Assembly (NCBI GenBank): GCA_963822595.1
Contig: CAWGIG010000005.1
Location: 372,001 to 436,000 of the forward strand
Direction of reading: 5' to 3'
DNA length: 64,000 nucleotides
From: CAVRUH01 sp963822595
GTDB lineage: Bacteria > Chlamydiota > Chlamydiia > Chlamydiales > Waddliaceae
The translations under genes and the position numbers were made by a program. Shown here in pieces: positions 17,720-27,364 of this stretch. The stretch's first letter is position 1. Each line of letters opens with the position of its first letter. The notes beneath the pieces were generated by a model. The model was not told where the DNA came from and made no database searches. It worked only from the letters and a program-made list of their open reading frames with translations.

Positions 17720-18511
17720 TTATCCGCCTTGTATCACAAATTTTTTGATGGCACGTTGAATCAAAAGCTTTCCGGCAATAATAAAAAATGCCAACCACAA
17801 ACCCTGAAAGCATAAGTAGAATAATGTCTCTTCCATTGGAATCAGTCCTGTATATATTCGGGAGGGGATATCCAGGATGCAGCGAAACGGCTGAATATTT
17901 AAAAAAGGTTGCATCCAATCGGGAAATAACGGAAGAGGAACAACCATCCCTGATAAAAGGATCACTGTGTGTGGAAGCATCCTGACAATACCTTCTCCGG
18001 ATATTGTCCAGAACATGCTGATAATCACTGTTGAAGTAATCGCTGCCGATACCAAGCAGGCGAGGACAACGGATGCGAGAAACCCCGGGACCACTTCTAA
18101 AGAGACCGGCAGTCCTAAATTAAAGAAAAATCCTGCGATAAAAAACATAGGGATCGCTCGGAGTAGGGTTGGAACTATTCTCATTGCCATCGCTTTATTG
18201 AACCATGACCAGTATAAATCTACGGGTCGAACGAGCTCGTAGGCGACGTCACCGCTTCGAATTTGCGCTTCGATTTCTTTGTCAATATTCCATGGAAGCA
18301 ACATTAAAAGGCCTTGTCCTAGCCATAGAAAAGTCATTGCTTGCGCCAAGGTCATAGGTTGAGGCGAAGTGGACTGCGCGTAAAAAGCTTGGAGAATCAT
18401 CACCTTGATGATGCCCCAAAAGACTTGCGTGCCCAGCCCTGCAAGAGCGGCAGCTCTATACTGAAAGAGGATCTGAAAACGGGCTCTGAATATTGCAAGG
18501 TAGGGTTTCAT
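17720..18511 (-). CDS. ABC-2 type exporter permease (COG4587-like)
   Basis: 263 residues. The N-terminal RARFQILFQYRAAALAGLGT, the coupling segment IRSGDVAYELVRPVDLYWSW and helices LRAIPMFFIAGFFFNLGLPV, VVLACLVSAAITSTVIISMF and FYLCFQGLWLAFFIIAGKLL place it as the heterodimeric partner of the 16922-17716 permease. The shared D-x-x-x-x-L-x-R-P-x-D/L motif shows the two permeases are distant paralogs. Its start overlaps the ATPase stop by ATGA. Confidence 0.85.
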   Translation of the reverse strand: MKPYLAIFRARFQILFQYRAAALAGLGTQVFWGIIKVMILQAFYAQSTSPQPMTLAQAMTFLWLGQGLLMLLPWNIDKEIEAQIRSGDVAYELVRPVDLYWSWFNKAMAMRIVPTLLRAIPMFFIAGFFFNLGLPVSLEVVPGFLASVVLACLVSAAITSTVIISMFWTISGEGIVRMLPHTVILLSGMVVPLPLFPDWMQPFLNIQPFRCILDIPSRIYTGLIPMEETLFYLCFQGLWLAFFIIAGKLLIQRAIKKFVIQGG

Positions 18512-19491
18512 AGATTGGCTTCTCGATACAACTTGGCGATGATTTCTTCAATCGGAGGATTTTCTATAAATAGATCACGGATAGGGTGCTTCGATGTAAT
18601 TCTGGAGATTAAATCGGGAGTCTGGGTTGTAGTCGGATTAAAACTAAGCCAAACGCGGTGTCCTTCTTGTTTGATGAGGATAGCTTCCGAATCAGATATT
18701 GTATCATTTTCGTTTTGAAGGTCGATAATCAAGCGGCGTTCCGGGGCGATTTTTTTTCTTAAATCTGATAGAGGTCCATCGAGATAGATTTGTCCTTCAT
18801 TAAGAATGAGGACTCTGCTGCAAAGGGATTCAATGTCATCCATATCATGCGTGGTTAGGAGGACGGTGACTTTTTTCTCTTTGTTTAGGTGTTTAATGAA
18901 GTCGCGGACAGCAAGTTTGCTGACGGCGTCGAGACCTATTGTAGGTTCGTCTAGAAATAAGATTTTTGGAGAATGGAGCAGAGAGGCAGCGATATCGCAG
19001 CGCATGCGCTGTCCTAGGCTGAGTTGGCGCACGGGTGTATTAAGGATCTTTTTTAGTTCTAAGGTTTCAACGAGAGATTCTAGGTTGTTGTTGTAGGTTC
19101 CTGCAGGGATTGTATAAATATCTTTGAGAAGTTCGAAGGATTCAATGACTGGCAGATCCCACCACAGCTGTGTGCGTTGACCGAACACGACGCCGATTTG
19201 ACTGACAGTTTCGATGCGATGATTCCAGGGGGTTTTTCCCATGACGGTGACATCGCCGCCATCGGGGACAAGAATTCCGGATAATATTTTGACGGTGGTG
19301 CTTTTTCCCGCGCCGTTGGGGCCGATATATCCGACGAGTTCTCCTTCGTTGATGTCGAAAGAAATATGATTCAGGGCTGTTTTAATCTCATATTGTCTGG
19401 AAAAAAGAGAGGAAAGGCTACCGAGCATTCCTTTTTTTCTGATAGGAACATGAAATTCTTTTACTAGGTTTTTTACAGATATAATGCTCAT
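18508..19491 (-). CDS. ABC exporter ATP-binding protein (COG4586-like)
   Basis: 327 residues. Walker A GPNGAGKSTTVKIL (about residues 57-70), Q-loop VFGQRTQLWWDLPV, signature LSLGQRMRCDIAASLL, Walker B ILFLDEPTIGLD and switch histidine LLTTHDMDD are all intact. The W-W-D-L after the Q-loop and the basic N-terminal insert (VPIRKKGMLGSLSSLFSRQY) mark the COG4586 subfamily that always pairs with two ABC-2 permeases. A C-terminal extension of about 80 residues is typical. First gene of a three-gene operon. Confidence 0.92.
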   Translation of the reverse strand: MSIISVKNLVKEFHVPIRKKGMLGSLSSLFSRQYEIKTALNHISFDINEGELVGYIGPNGAGKSTTVKILSGILVPDGGDVTVMGKTPWNHRIETVSQIGVVFGQRTQLWWDLPVIESFELLKDIYTIPAGTYNNNLESLVETLELKKILNTPVRQLSLGQRMRCDIAASLLHSPKILFLDEPTIGLDAVSKLAVRDFIKHLNKEKKVTVLLTTHDMDDIESLCSRVLILNEGQIYLDGPLSDLRKKIAPERRLIIDLQNENDTISDSEAILIKQEGHRVWLSFNPTTTQTPDLISRITSKHPIRDLFIENPPIEEIIAKLYREANL

Positions 19492-19675
19492 ACAAAAAAT
19501 AGCTCTGATTTGGTTTTGGGATACTAGAATACATCAAACCACAAATTATGTTCTATAGTTTTGTTAAATTCGTTTATTTTTATGATTCCTTTTTTCTAAC
19601 CAATTTTCAACGGAGAGACGGAGATGTTAAAAAAACAATCATTTTCCTTCTCCGCTTTTTGCAATCTTATTAAAA

Positions 19676-19704
19676 TTGACTCAATACGTCATAAGTTTTA
19701 TAAG
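19676..19704 (+). promoter_or_regulatory. Sigma-70-type promoter before the tricorn relic
   Basis: TTGACT (19676-19681), 17-bp spacer, TATAAG (19699-19704), 25 bases before the AAGGAG/ATG at 19730. The promoter looks intact although the gene behind it is broken. Confidence 0.6.
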
Positions 19705-19729
19705 ATTCATTTTAAAACAAGGAGAAATC

Positions 19730-21636
19730 ATGAAGACCGTTGATTCAACAATGTCGTGGCTCTTGCCAAAACAAGAACAGCCCAAGCAAGAACCGCTCCC
19801 GCCGCTTGTAGAAAAAGTACAAGCTACTGCTTATTGCCGCTTTCCTGCTTTACATAGTCGACGCTGAAAAGACATTACTTGCATTTTGTTCAGCGGGGCC
19901 CTTTGGGTTGTACAAGATAATCGACCTAATCAAAGCGAATGATTTTTATTTTTACCCCCCATAAAACTCACCGACAACTGCTGCCAAGCCACAAATCCGG
20001 TCATTTCTCCCGATGGCAAAAAGATTGCCTATTGCTCTAAAGTTAATACCATATTCGAAATTTCTATTTACGAACATCAACATGGGAACGTTACGGGCAA
20101 GGAGTTCACTTTGATAAAATGGCACAGATTTGTCACCTTCCACTAGCCCATCCGTATATTTCATGGTTTGACAAAGAAAAAGATCTTGGAGTTTGGGATC
20201 TGAACAATCTTTTTTCAAGAATTGAACTCATTGACGGTCCTCCGCAAAAAATAGAAACAATTTTTGTTAGCGAAGAACATCTTTATGCCGTTTACGATAA
20301 AACTTTGTGGGCCTTAAAGCGTTCCGATCCGGAGAAAGAGTGGAAAGAGATTTGCAAGGATATTAAAGAAGCAAAAATAACGGAAAATAAAAAACATATC
20401 CTTATCGTCGATAAAGATGACAAATACCATATTGCCCCAGCTAATGGTGAAAAAATTGAAAAAAAGAAAACCTTGGACCTTGCCGATTGGAAGTTTCAAG
20501 TGTCTCCTGAAATCGAGTGGAGACAGCGTTTTGAAGAGGCTTGGAGGAATCAGCGAGATCTTTTTTATGATTCTAAGATGCATGGAATCGATTGGAATGC
20601 TGTTAGGAATAAGTATCTTCCCCATCTAGAATTAGTCACCTCTAATGAAGAGCTTAACGATCTATTAAGCCAGATGATTGGAGAATTGGGTGCATTACAT
20701 CATTTTGTAATGGATGGTGACAACAAAAATAGCGAGCCTGAAATCAATCGAGGCTATCTTGGAGCGCAATTTCAAAAATGTGAGAAAGGTTTTAAAATTC
20801 AGAGAATTGTAGAAACAAATCCTGATGATATCACATTGCAATCTCCTCTACGCACGTTCGATCAAAAATTTAAGGTAGGGGATATCATTGTCAAAATAAA
20901 CGGAAGGACTTGGAATTCTATGGATCAAGCGCTTTTAGAAATGAAAGATAGAAATGTGTCCTTGACTCTTTTAAATGGGAAAAATCATGAAATTCTTGCT
21001 CATGATAGAGCTAAAGAGGTAGAGCTTCTTCATCAGGAATGGGTTCATCAGAACAGACAAAAAGTAGACGCCCGTTCGAATGGGCAGCTTGGATATGTGC
21101 AAATGCGAGATATGTCCGGAAACGGACTCAATGATTTCTCCCGTCAGTTTTATGCACAACTTGAAAAGAAAGGAATGATCTTTGATTTAAGAAGAAATAC
21201 GGGGGGAAATGTCGATCATTTGATTTTAGAAAAACTTTTTAAAAGACATTGGAAGCACGTAAAAGATCGTGAAGGGATGGTGACACATCTGATGGTGGAT
21301 TCCTTTGAAGGACCCCTTATCGCATTATGCGATTGTAATTCTTATTCAAATGCCGAATCATTTCTTCTGGCTTTCAAAACATTTAAGCTCGGAACAGTCA
21401 TCGGAAGCCGTACTTGGGGGGGTGGGATTTGGTGGATTCGTTCTACCGGAATAGGTATCGACAATAGCCTTGCATCCATTCCTACTTTTGGTACCTATGA
21501 TAAAAACGGCGAACAGATGATTGAAAATAAAGGTGTCGATCCCGACATCCTTGTCGTCAATGATCCAAAACAGGAATTCGAAGGATATGATGCCGTTTTG
21601 GAGGCTGGAATAAAAGAATTATTATTGAAGATTTAA
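19730..21636 (+). pseudogene. Tricorn-type protease (S41), N-terminal propeller decayed
   Basis: The good promoter and ribosome binding site lead into MKTVDSTMSWLLPKQEQP... KVQATAYCRFPAL, then stop at 19865. The same frame continues as recognisable first-blade sequence (CILFSGALWVVQDNRP, then NPVISPDGKKIAYCSK) with another stop near 19940, and shifts frame near 20115. An open 505-residue frame (20119-21636) holds the tricorn C-terminal half: C1 helices (WRQRFEEAWRNQRDLFYDSK), GELGALHHF, a PDZ domain (RGYLGAQFQ to LTLLNGKNHE), and the S41 core with the serine in CNSYSNAESF and ENKGVDPDI. Intact tricorn proteins are about twice as long, so most of the six- and seven-bladed propellers is missing. 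The C-terminal frame might still be translated. Confidence 0.75.
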
Positions 21637-21685
21637 TAATTTACTTCGATATACAAAAAAGGGAAATTGTATTATAATTTTCCCT

Positions 21686-22762
21686 ATGAATCTTATAAAA
21701 TCGAAAACTGTTGTTGTTGGAATGTCGGGTGGGGTGGATTCCTCCGTGGCGGCCTTGTTGTTGAAGGAACAAGGGTATAACGTCATTGGGATGTTCATGA
21801 AAAACTGGGAAGAAAAAGACTCTGACGGTGTTTGTCAATCGGCTGCCGACTACGAAGATGTTGTCAGGGTCTGTGATAAAATCGGGATTCCCTATTATAC
21901 AGTGAACTTCGCTAAGGAATATTGGGATAATGTTTTTGCTCATTGCCTGGAAGAGTTTAAAAAGGGAAATACTCCCAATCCTGATGTCCTTTGCAACCGT
22001 GAAATAAAATTTAAGGTCCTTTATGACCGGGCTATGGAGCTTGGCGGGGATTTCCTCGCTACCGGCCATTATTGCCGTATTGGCAAGCAGAATGGACAGA
22101 CTCAATTGCTAAAGGGAGCTGATCCTAATAAAGACCAAAGCTATTTCCTTTATATGGTCAAAGAAGAAACTCTAGAGAAGGTTTTGTTTCCTATCGGGGG
22201 GATCATCAAAAGTCAGGTTCGTGAAATCGCTCGGCAGCATGACCTCCCCGTTTCCGAAAAGAAGGATAGTACCGGCATTTGTTTTATCGGGGAACGCAAG
22301 TTCAAGGATTTTCTAGGGCAATATATCCCCTTTCAACCGGGGAATTTTGAGAATTCAAAGGGGGATGTTGTCGGGAAGCATGACGGAATTTCCTTTTACA
22401 CCGTCGGTCAAAGGCGAGGACTTGGCATCGGGGGTGCAGGAGATGCGTGGTTTGTGGTCAGTAAAGATGTAGCTCGCAATGTCGTGGTTGTGGAGCAGGG
22501 AGACAATCATCCATCTCTATTTTCAACAACCTTGATGGCGAATGAGCTGACCTGGGTTTCGTCGAAGGGAGCTCCGCAGGTGCCTCATACATGTTTCTCA
22601 AAAATCCGTTATCGGCAGCAGGATCAGGCGTGTCGTATTGAAGAAATCAGAGGAGACGACGCAAAAGTGACGTTTTCATCTCCGCAAAGAGCAGTTACCC
22701 CCCAACAATCGATCGTCTTCTACGATGGCGACGTTTGCTTAGGTGGGGGGATTATCCGTTAG
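21686..22762 (+). CDS. mnmA: tRNA-specific 2-thiouridylase MnmA
   Basis: 358 residues. The PP-loop SGGVDSSVAALLLKEQG, the insert MKNWEEKDSDGVCQSAADYE, the nucleophilic cysteine in NPDVLCNREIKF, tRNA-contact DFLATGHYCRI, KDQSYFLYMV, and the persulfide cysteine in STGICFIGERKF are all in place, as is the C-terminal beta-barrel start YTVGQRRGLGIGG. The enzyme thiolates U34 of tRNA-Glu, Gln and Lys using sulfur relayed from a cysteine desulfurase. Upstream, GGGAAATT..AATTTTCCC forms a short inverted repeat ending 4 bases before the ATG, so the ribosome binding region may be partly masked. Confidence 0.96.
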   Translation: MNLIKSKTVVVGMSGGVDSSVAALLLKEQGYNVIGMFMKNWEEKDSDGVCQSAADYEDVVRVCDKIGIPYYTVNFAKEYWDNVFAHCLEEFKKGNTPNPDVLCNREIKFKVLYDRAMELGGDFLATGHYCRIGKQNGQTQLLKGADPNKDQSYFLYMVKEETLEKVLFPIGGIIKSQVREIARQHDLPVSEKKDSTGICFIGERKFKDFLGQYIPFQPGNFENSKGDVVGKHDGISFYTVGQRRGLGIGGAGDAWFVVSKDVARNVVVVEQGDNHPSLFSTTLMANELTWVSSKGAPQVPHTCFSKIRYRQQDQACRIEEIRGDDAKVTFSSPQRAVTPQQSIVFYDGDVCLGGGIIR

Positions 22763-23439
22763 AACCAACGGGCAAGACCTAGTTTTCCGCCCCAAGCACG
22801 GATTCCATCTTTAGTTTCTCCGAGGCTTTCATTATAGGCTCCGCCAATGTTGACTGACCAGCATTTGCTTAGGTCATATTCGAATTGCAGGCCAATGTTG
22901 GGTCCGTTGCTGTTGCTTTTATCATCCAGGAGACGCTTGATTTTGGTATGTGTCCGCGCCCACGCCCATTGGAAGCTTCCTGTGACTCTCATATCTTCAC
23001 GAATGGTATAGGTGAGTTCCAAGCAGCCATAGGGGGCGATGGAGTGGAACTCCTCATGAAATTGTAGATGGCCAAAGTCGGGGTGGCGTAGGTGAAAGGT
23101 TGTTGTAACATGAGTGTAGGAACACCCAACGGATGGCGTAAGGTAAAAACATTCCCAAAAGGGGATGACGTGACCGATGCCTAAGCCAAGCGTGGTGAGT
23201 TCTGCTTGATTCTTTCCGTACATCACGAGCGGTTTAATACACCATCCTTCATAGAAAACGATGTTACCATCCAATCTAACGGCGGGCATATCTATCTTTT
23301 GAACGGTTCTATTTGATTCCAAAATATCCAGGTGGACGTATGCTGCGGAAAGATCCACTTTCCCCCAAATCTTTGCTTCTAAGGGGTGATGAAGCCATCC
23401 TAATGTAGCAAGGGCTCCGACAAGGATATATTTGAACAT
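22759..23439 (-). CDS. Putative outer-membrane beta-barrel protein
   Basis: 226 residues starting at the ATG at 23437-23439, placed by GGAGG 6 bases upstream. Signal peptide MFKYILVGALATLGWLHHPLEA. The mature sequence alternates short amphipathic strands and turns (KVDLSAAYVHLDIL, YLTPSVGCSYTHVTTTFHL, LELTYTIREDMRVTGSFQWAW, IGLQFEYDLSKCWSVNIGGAY) and ends LGLARWF, the terminal aromatic signature for BAM-assembled barrels. About eight to ten strands are likely. I do not recognise a specific family. The stop overlaps that of the convergent mnmA by 4 bp. Confidence 0.72.
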   Translation of the reverse strand: MFKYILVGALATLGWLHHPLEAKIWGKVDLSAAYVHLDILESNRTVQKIDMPAVRLDGNIVFYEGWCIKPLVMYGKNQAELTTLGLGIGHVIPFWECFYLTPSVGCSYTHVTTTFHLRHPDFGHLQFHEEFHSIAPYGCLELTYTIREDMRVTGSFQWAWARTHTKIKRLLDDKSNSNGPNIGLQFEYDLSKCWSVNIGGAYNESLGETKDGIRAWGGKLGLARWF

Positions 23440-23705
23440 AATAACCTCCAATTAATTTAAAGGACGATTATCGCAAATGCGGTGATTATTTGCCATCAGA
23501 TCATAGGGTTGATATTAAAATAATTGTTTGATAAATAAATAGGGCTTTGATATTCTTAGAGTTAGGGAGGGGACGGTGAATTCTTCCAAGTTTAAAAACT
23601 CGGTAAGGATAACAAAAAAAACCATCGTAATCTACGTGTGTTCCTTCCCGTCCTTTACTTTTTGAAGTTGCTTTCGGTTCTATTTTATGTTAATTAATTA
23701 ATTTA
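23440..23705. other. Intergenic region before icmF
   Basis: 266 bp without a supportable gene. A plausible promoter TTGATA (23509-23514), 17 bp, TAAATA (23532-23537) points toward icmF, leaving a leader of about 165 nt. The leader has no cobalamin-riboswitch-like conserved box that I can see, although icmF encodes a B12 enzyme. The last 20 bases before the start are AT-rich with no Shine-Dalgarno sequence. Confidence 0.4.
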
Positions 23706-26700
23706 ATGACAATATTCAGAATCGTTACAGCTTCTTCGCTTTTTGATGGGCATGACGCCTCCATCAACGTATTTCGCCGCTTATTTCAAAAAGCCGGAAT
23801 GGAAGTCATCCATATCGGTCATAATCGAAGTGTTCAGCATCTGGTTACCACTGCAATTCAGGAAGACGTTGATGCGGTCTGTGTGAGCTCCTATCAAGGT
23901 GGCCACATGGAATACTTCAAATTCCTCCGCGATCAGTTGAATAAAAACGGCGGATCGCATATCAAAATTTTTGGGGGAGGAGGGGGGACTATTCTTCCTA
24001 GCGAAATCGAAACCCTACATCATTATGGGATCACAAAGCTTTACCATGCGGAAGATGGTCGTGTTATGGGGTTGAGAGGAGTCATTCGCGACGTGGAGTC
24101 AAAAATGGAAAAAGTTCGCGAAAATGAAGACTATTATAAAAAAATTAACGAAAAGATCGAAAAGGGCGAAACAATAACAGACCTGGAACTTGCCAAAGGG
24201 ATTTCGTTCATTGAAGACCAAGGGGATATACCCGCAATAGAAAAGAATCCCTCTCAACGAGCTGCTGTCATTGGAATTACAGGCACTGGGGGCGCCGGGA
24301 AAAGCTCGGTCATTGACGAGCTTATTCTTCGGTATCTTTATAGTTCTCCAAAAGGAAAAGTGGGTGTTCTCGCCTTTGATCCGACAAAAAAAATGACCGG
24401 CGGAGCCCTTCTAGGGGACCGGATTCGCATGAATTCCATTTATAAAGGGCGCGTGTTTGTCCGTTCTTTGGCGACGCGGCAGTCGGGAACAGAGATGGGA
24501 ACGGCGGTGGGAAGCGCTTTGCAATTGATGAAGCATGCCGGATTTGATTTGATCATTCTTGAGACCACGGGAATCGGACAAGGGGATGCTCGAATTGTAG
24601 ATCTTGCTGATATCACTCTTTATGTGATGACCAGTGAGTATGGAGCCTCAACACAGCTGGAAAAAATTGACATGATCGATTTCGCTGATATGATCGTTCT
24701 CAATAAATGCGACAAAATAGGCTCTCTAGATGCGCTAGAAGACGTCATGCATGCTTATGCTAATTCCAGGGGCATTCGTTTGACGGAAAAAAATAGAGAC
24801 GAAATTCCTGTTTTTGGGACGGTAGCGGCAGACTTTAACAATCCGGGAATAACCCGTTTGTTTGTTCGGCTGATAGAAATGATTAAAAAGAAAGGGCTTC
24901 TGACATCTCCCGGAAACATAGGTATCCAAATTGAAAAAGCCAAGGAGCTTGTCAACCCGCATACTTTTGCAATTATTCCTCCCGAAAAAACATTTTATTT
25001 AGCTGACATTGTTAAAACGATTCGTCAATATCATAAAGAAACCGAGGAACAAGCAGAGATAGCTTCAAAGTGGTACAAATTAGCTACTTTAGGCTTGTCT
25101 GAAGCTAAGAAATCCGAACAAGAACTTTCAGATGAAAGTAAGAAGCTGCTAGAAGAATTTCACAAAGAAAAAGTTCTCTATAAACAAGAAGAATACACCT
25201 ACAAAGTCCGTGATAAAGAAATTAAGAGTCCGCTTTTCACAAAATCGCTATCGAATTTATTTATCTCAAAAATAGCCACGCCGAATATTCGAGATTGGGG
25301 GGATATCTTAGAATTTAAAAGATTAGAAAACTTCCCGGGGAATTTTCCATTCACTGCCGGAGTGTTTCCAATAAAAAGCGAACAAGAAGAACCTAAAAGG
25401 CAATTTGCAGGTGAAGGTTCTCCGGAAAGAACAAATAAACGGTTCCATTATCTAAGTAATCACGATGCAGCAAAGCGATTAAGCACAGCTTTCGATTCCG
25501 TGACATTGTATGGAGAAGATCCAGAAAATAGACTCGACATATACGGCAAGATAGGAAATAGCGGAGTGAGCATCGCGACTCTCGATGACATGAAGGCTCT
25601 TTATGCCGGGTTTGATTTAATCGATCCACACACGTCAGTTTCGCTGACCATCAATGGACCTGCCCCGATGATTTTGGCAATGTTTCTCAATACAGCAATC
25701 GACGTTGAAGTTAAAAAGAGAACAGGAAAAGAAACTGGCGAGATCCCTCACGAAGAATACATTAAAATCAAAAACGATGTTTTGAAAGCTGTTAGAGGGA
25801 CTGTTCAAGCAGATATTCTAAAAGAGGAGCAGGCACAAAATACCTGCATTTTTTCGTCAAAATTTGCCCTTAAAATGATGGGGGATATTGAAGAATACTT
25901 CATCAAGAATCAAATGAAGAACTTTTATTCGGTAAGCATCAGCGGATATCACATTGCCGAGGCCGGTGCCAACCCTATTAGTCAGTTAGCTTTTACTTTG
26001 TCGAACGGATTCACTATCGTGGAATATTATCTTTCCAGAGGAATGTCAATCGACGAATTTGCCCCGAACCTGTCGTTTTTCTTTAGTTCGGGATTAGATC
26101 CGGAATATTCAGTGATTGGCAGGGTGGCACGCAGAATTTGGGCGATTGCCATGAGAGATCGTTATGGTGCTAACGAAAGAAGTTGCAAGCTAAAATACCA
26201 TATTCAAACCTCGGGAAGAAGTTTGCATGCGCAGGAGATCGCTTTTAACGATATACGTACGACGCTTCAAGCTTTGTTGGCTATTGCCGATAACTGTAAC
26301 AGCCTGCATACAAATTCTTATGATGAAGCCATCACGACACCTACGGAAGAATCGGTGCGTAGGGCGATGGCTATTCAGCTTATTTTGAGCAAAGAGTTTG
26401 GACTCATGAAATGTGAAAATGCTTTGCAGGGTTCTTATTTTATTGAGGAGCTTACAAAGCTGGTTGAAGAGGCTGTTTTGGAGGAGTTTGATTCGATATC
26501 CAGACGAGGCGGAGTGCTGGGTTCGATGGAGAAACAGTATCAGAGGCATCGTATTCAATCGGAATCGATGAAATATGAGATGATGAAAGGGACAGGGGAA
26601 CTGCCGATCATTGGAGTAAATACTTTTACGTCTCCGGGGGGTCAGGTTGACTATGAGCATATCGAGGTCATACGAGCGTCGGAAGAGGAAAAGGAAAATC

Positions 26701-26894
26701 AAATAGCGAGGACACAAGCGTTTATCAAGCGTCACGGCAAAAAAAACCAAGAAGCTTTGGAAGCGTTAGCGCATGTGGCATTGTCCGGTGAGAATATTTT
26801 TGAGGAATTAATGGAAACAGTGAAATATTGCTCCCTAGGACAAATAACACATTTGCTCTATACATGCGGCGGCGAATACCGTCGTTCTATGTAA
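23706..26894 (+). CDS. icmF: Fused isobutyryl-CoA mutase IcmF
   Basis: 1062 residues, the normal IcmF length and domain order. Residues about 1-140 are the B12-binding domain (lower-ligand motif DGHDASINVF, then SSYQGGHMEYF and IFGGGGGTI). Residues about 185-430 are the MeaI-type G-protein chaperone (P-loop TGTGGAGKSS, ETTGIGQGD, NKCD). A helical linker follows, then the TIM-barrel mutase from about 530. The active-site segment FTAGVFPIK and RQFAGEGSPERTNKRFHYL carries Phe where methylmalonyl-CoA mutase has Tyr, the accepted marker for isobutyryl-CoA. The enzyme interconverts isobutyryl- and n-butyryl-CoA, and weakly isovaleryl- and pivaloyl-CoA. Those substrates are made by the Bkd complex encoded at 34130-37284. 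Confidence 0.95.
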   Translation: MTIFRIVTASSLFDGHDASINVFRRLFQKAGMEVIHIGHNRSVQHLVTTAIQEDVDAVCVSSYQGGHMEYFKFLRDQLNKNGGSHIKIFGGGGGTILPSEIETLHHYGITKLYHAEDGRVMGLRGVIRDVESKMEKVRENEDYYKKINEKIEKGETITDLELAKGISFIEDQGDIPAIEKNPSQRAAVIGITGTGGAGKSSVIDELILRYLYSSPKGKVGVLAFDPTKKMTGGALLGDRIRMNSIYKGRVFVRSLATRQSGTEMGTAVGSALQLMKHAGFDLIILETTGIGQGDARIVDLADITLYVMTSEYGASTQLEKIDMIDFADMIVLNKCDKIGSLDALEDVMHAYANSRGIRLTEKNRDEIPVFGTVAADFNNPGITRLFVRLIEMIKKKGLLTSPGNIGIQIEKAKELVNPHTFAIIPPEKTFYLADIVKTIRQYHKETEEQAEIASKWYKLATLGLSEAKKSEQELSDESKKLLEEFHKEKVLYKQEEYTYKVRDKEIKSPLFTKSLSNLFISKIATPNIRDWGDILEFKRLENFPGNFPFTAGVFPIKSEQEEPKRQFAGEGSPERTNKRFHYLSNHDAAKRLSTAFDSVTLYGEDPENRLDIYGKIGNSGVSIATLDDMKALYAGFDLIDPHTSVSLTINGPAPMILAMFLNTAIDVEVKKRTGKETGEIPHEEYIKIKNDVLKAVRGTVQADILKEEQAQNTCIFSSKFALKMMGDIEEYFIKNQMKNFYSVSISGYHIAEAGANPISQLAFTLSNGFTIVEYYLSRGMSIDEFAPNLSFFFSSGLDPEYSVIGRVARRIWAIAMRDRYGANERSCKLKYHIQTSGRSLHAQEIAFNDIRTTLQALLAIADNCNSLHTNSYDEAITTPTEESVRRAMAIQLILSKEFGLMKCENALQGSYFIEELTKLVEEAVLEEFDSISRRGGVLGSMEKQYQRHRIQSESMKYEMMKGTGELPIIGVNTFTSPGGQVDYEHIEVIRASEEEKENQIARTQAFIKRHGKKNQEALEALAHVALSGENIFEELMETVKYCSLGQITHLLYTCGGEYRRSM

Positions 26895-26961
26895 GTTTAT
26901 AAAATAGATTTTACTTTAATAATTCTATCTATTTTCATATGATATAGATAGGGAGCAAAAT

Positions 26962-27252
26962 ATGGGAATATCTGAATTTATTAAACAAAATCGAAAGGAC
27001 ATATTGGATATTGCTAAGAGTCATGGTGCATTAAACGTGAGATTGTTTGGTTCAATAGCACGTGGAACAAGCAGGGAAGATAGTGATATAGACTTGCTTG
27101 TTAGTATGGAACCCGGGTCCTCATTACTAGATATTATTGCAATCAAGCAGGATCTCGAGGACTTCTTAGAAAGGAAAGTTGATGTAGTAACAGAAAATTC
27201 AATTAGTCCATACATCAGAGATCAAGTTCTAAAAGAAGCGATAAATTTGTGA
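26962..27252 (+). CDS. MNT-type minimal nucleotidyltransferase
   Basis: 96 residues with GGGAGC ribosome binding site. The GSx10DxD motif of the MNT family is intact (RLFGSIARGTSREDSDIDLL), with a later aspartate in KVDVVTE. MNT proteins usually pair with a downstream HEPN toxin, which they neutralise by adding AMP to a tyrosine (type VII toxin-antitoxin). Here the overlapping downstream frame is only 16 codons, so the gene appears to be an orphan. Confidence 0.85.
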   Translation: MGISEFIKQNRKDILDIAKSHGALNVRLFGSIARGTSREDSDIDLLVSMEPGSSLLDIIAIKQDLEDFLERKVDVVTENSISPYIRDQVLKEAINL

Positions 27253-27299
27253 AACAAGATAAAGTTGCGGGCATATTATTCGCCTCAGGTTCTAAGTAA
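27249..27299 (+). pseudogene. Possible HEPN toxin remnant
   Basis: A GTG overlapping the MNT stop opens a 16-codon frame whose first residues (MKQDKV...) resemble the start of HEPN partners of MNT proteins, then ends in TAA. The position is exactly where the HEPN gene should begin. The resemblance is too short to be decisive. Confidence 0.3.
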
Positions 27300-27364
27300 A
27301 AATAAGCTTATTTTCTTTGATTATTAATCCCAATTATTCTATTATAAAGCTAAAGGAAAACATC

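Noticed and set aside
21641..22105. 154-residue minus-strand ORF opposite mnmA
   Set aside because: It is antisense to conserved MnmA motifs and has no recognisable domain.
26190..26750. 186-residue minus-strand ORF opposite icmF
   Set aside because: It is antisense to the conserved mutase domain, with Arg/Leu/His-rich composition typical of shadow frames.
23706..26894. Methylmalonyl-CoA mutase annotation
   Set aside because: The fused order B12 domain, G-protein, mutase and the Phe in TAGVFPIK fit IcmF rather than MCM.
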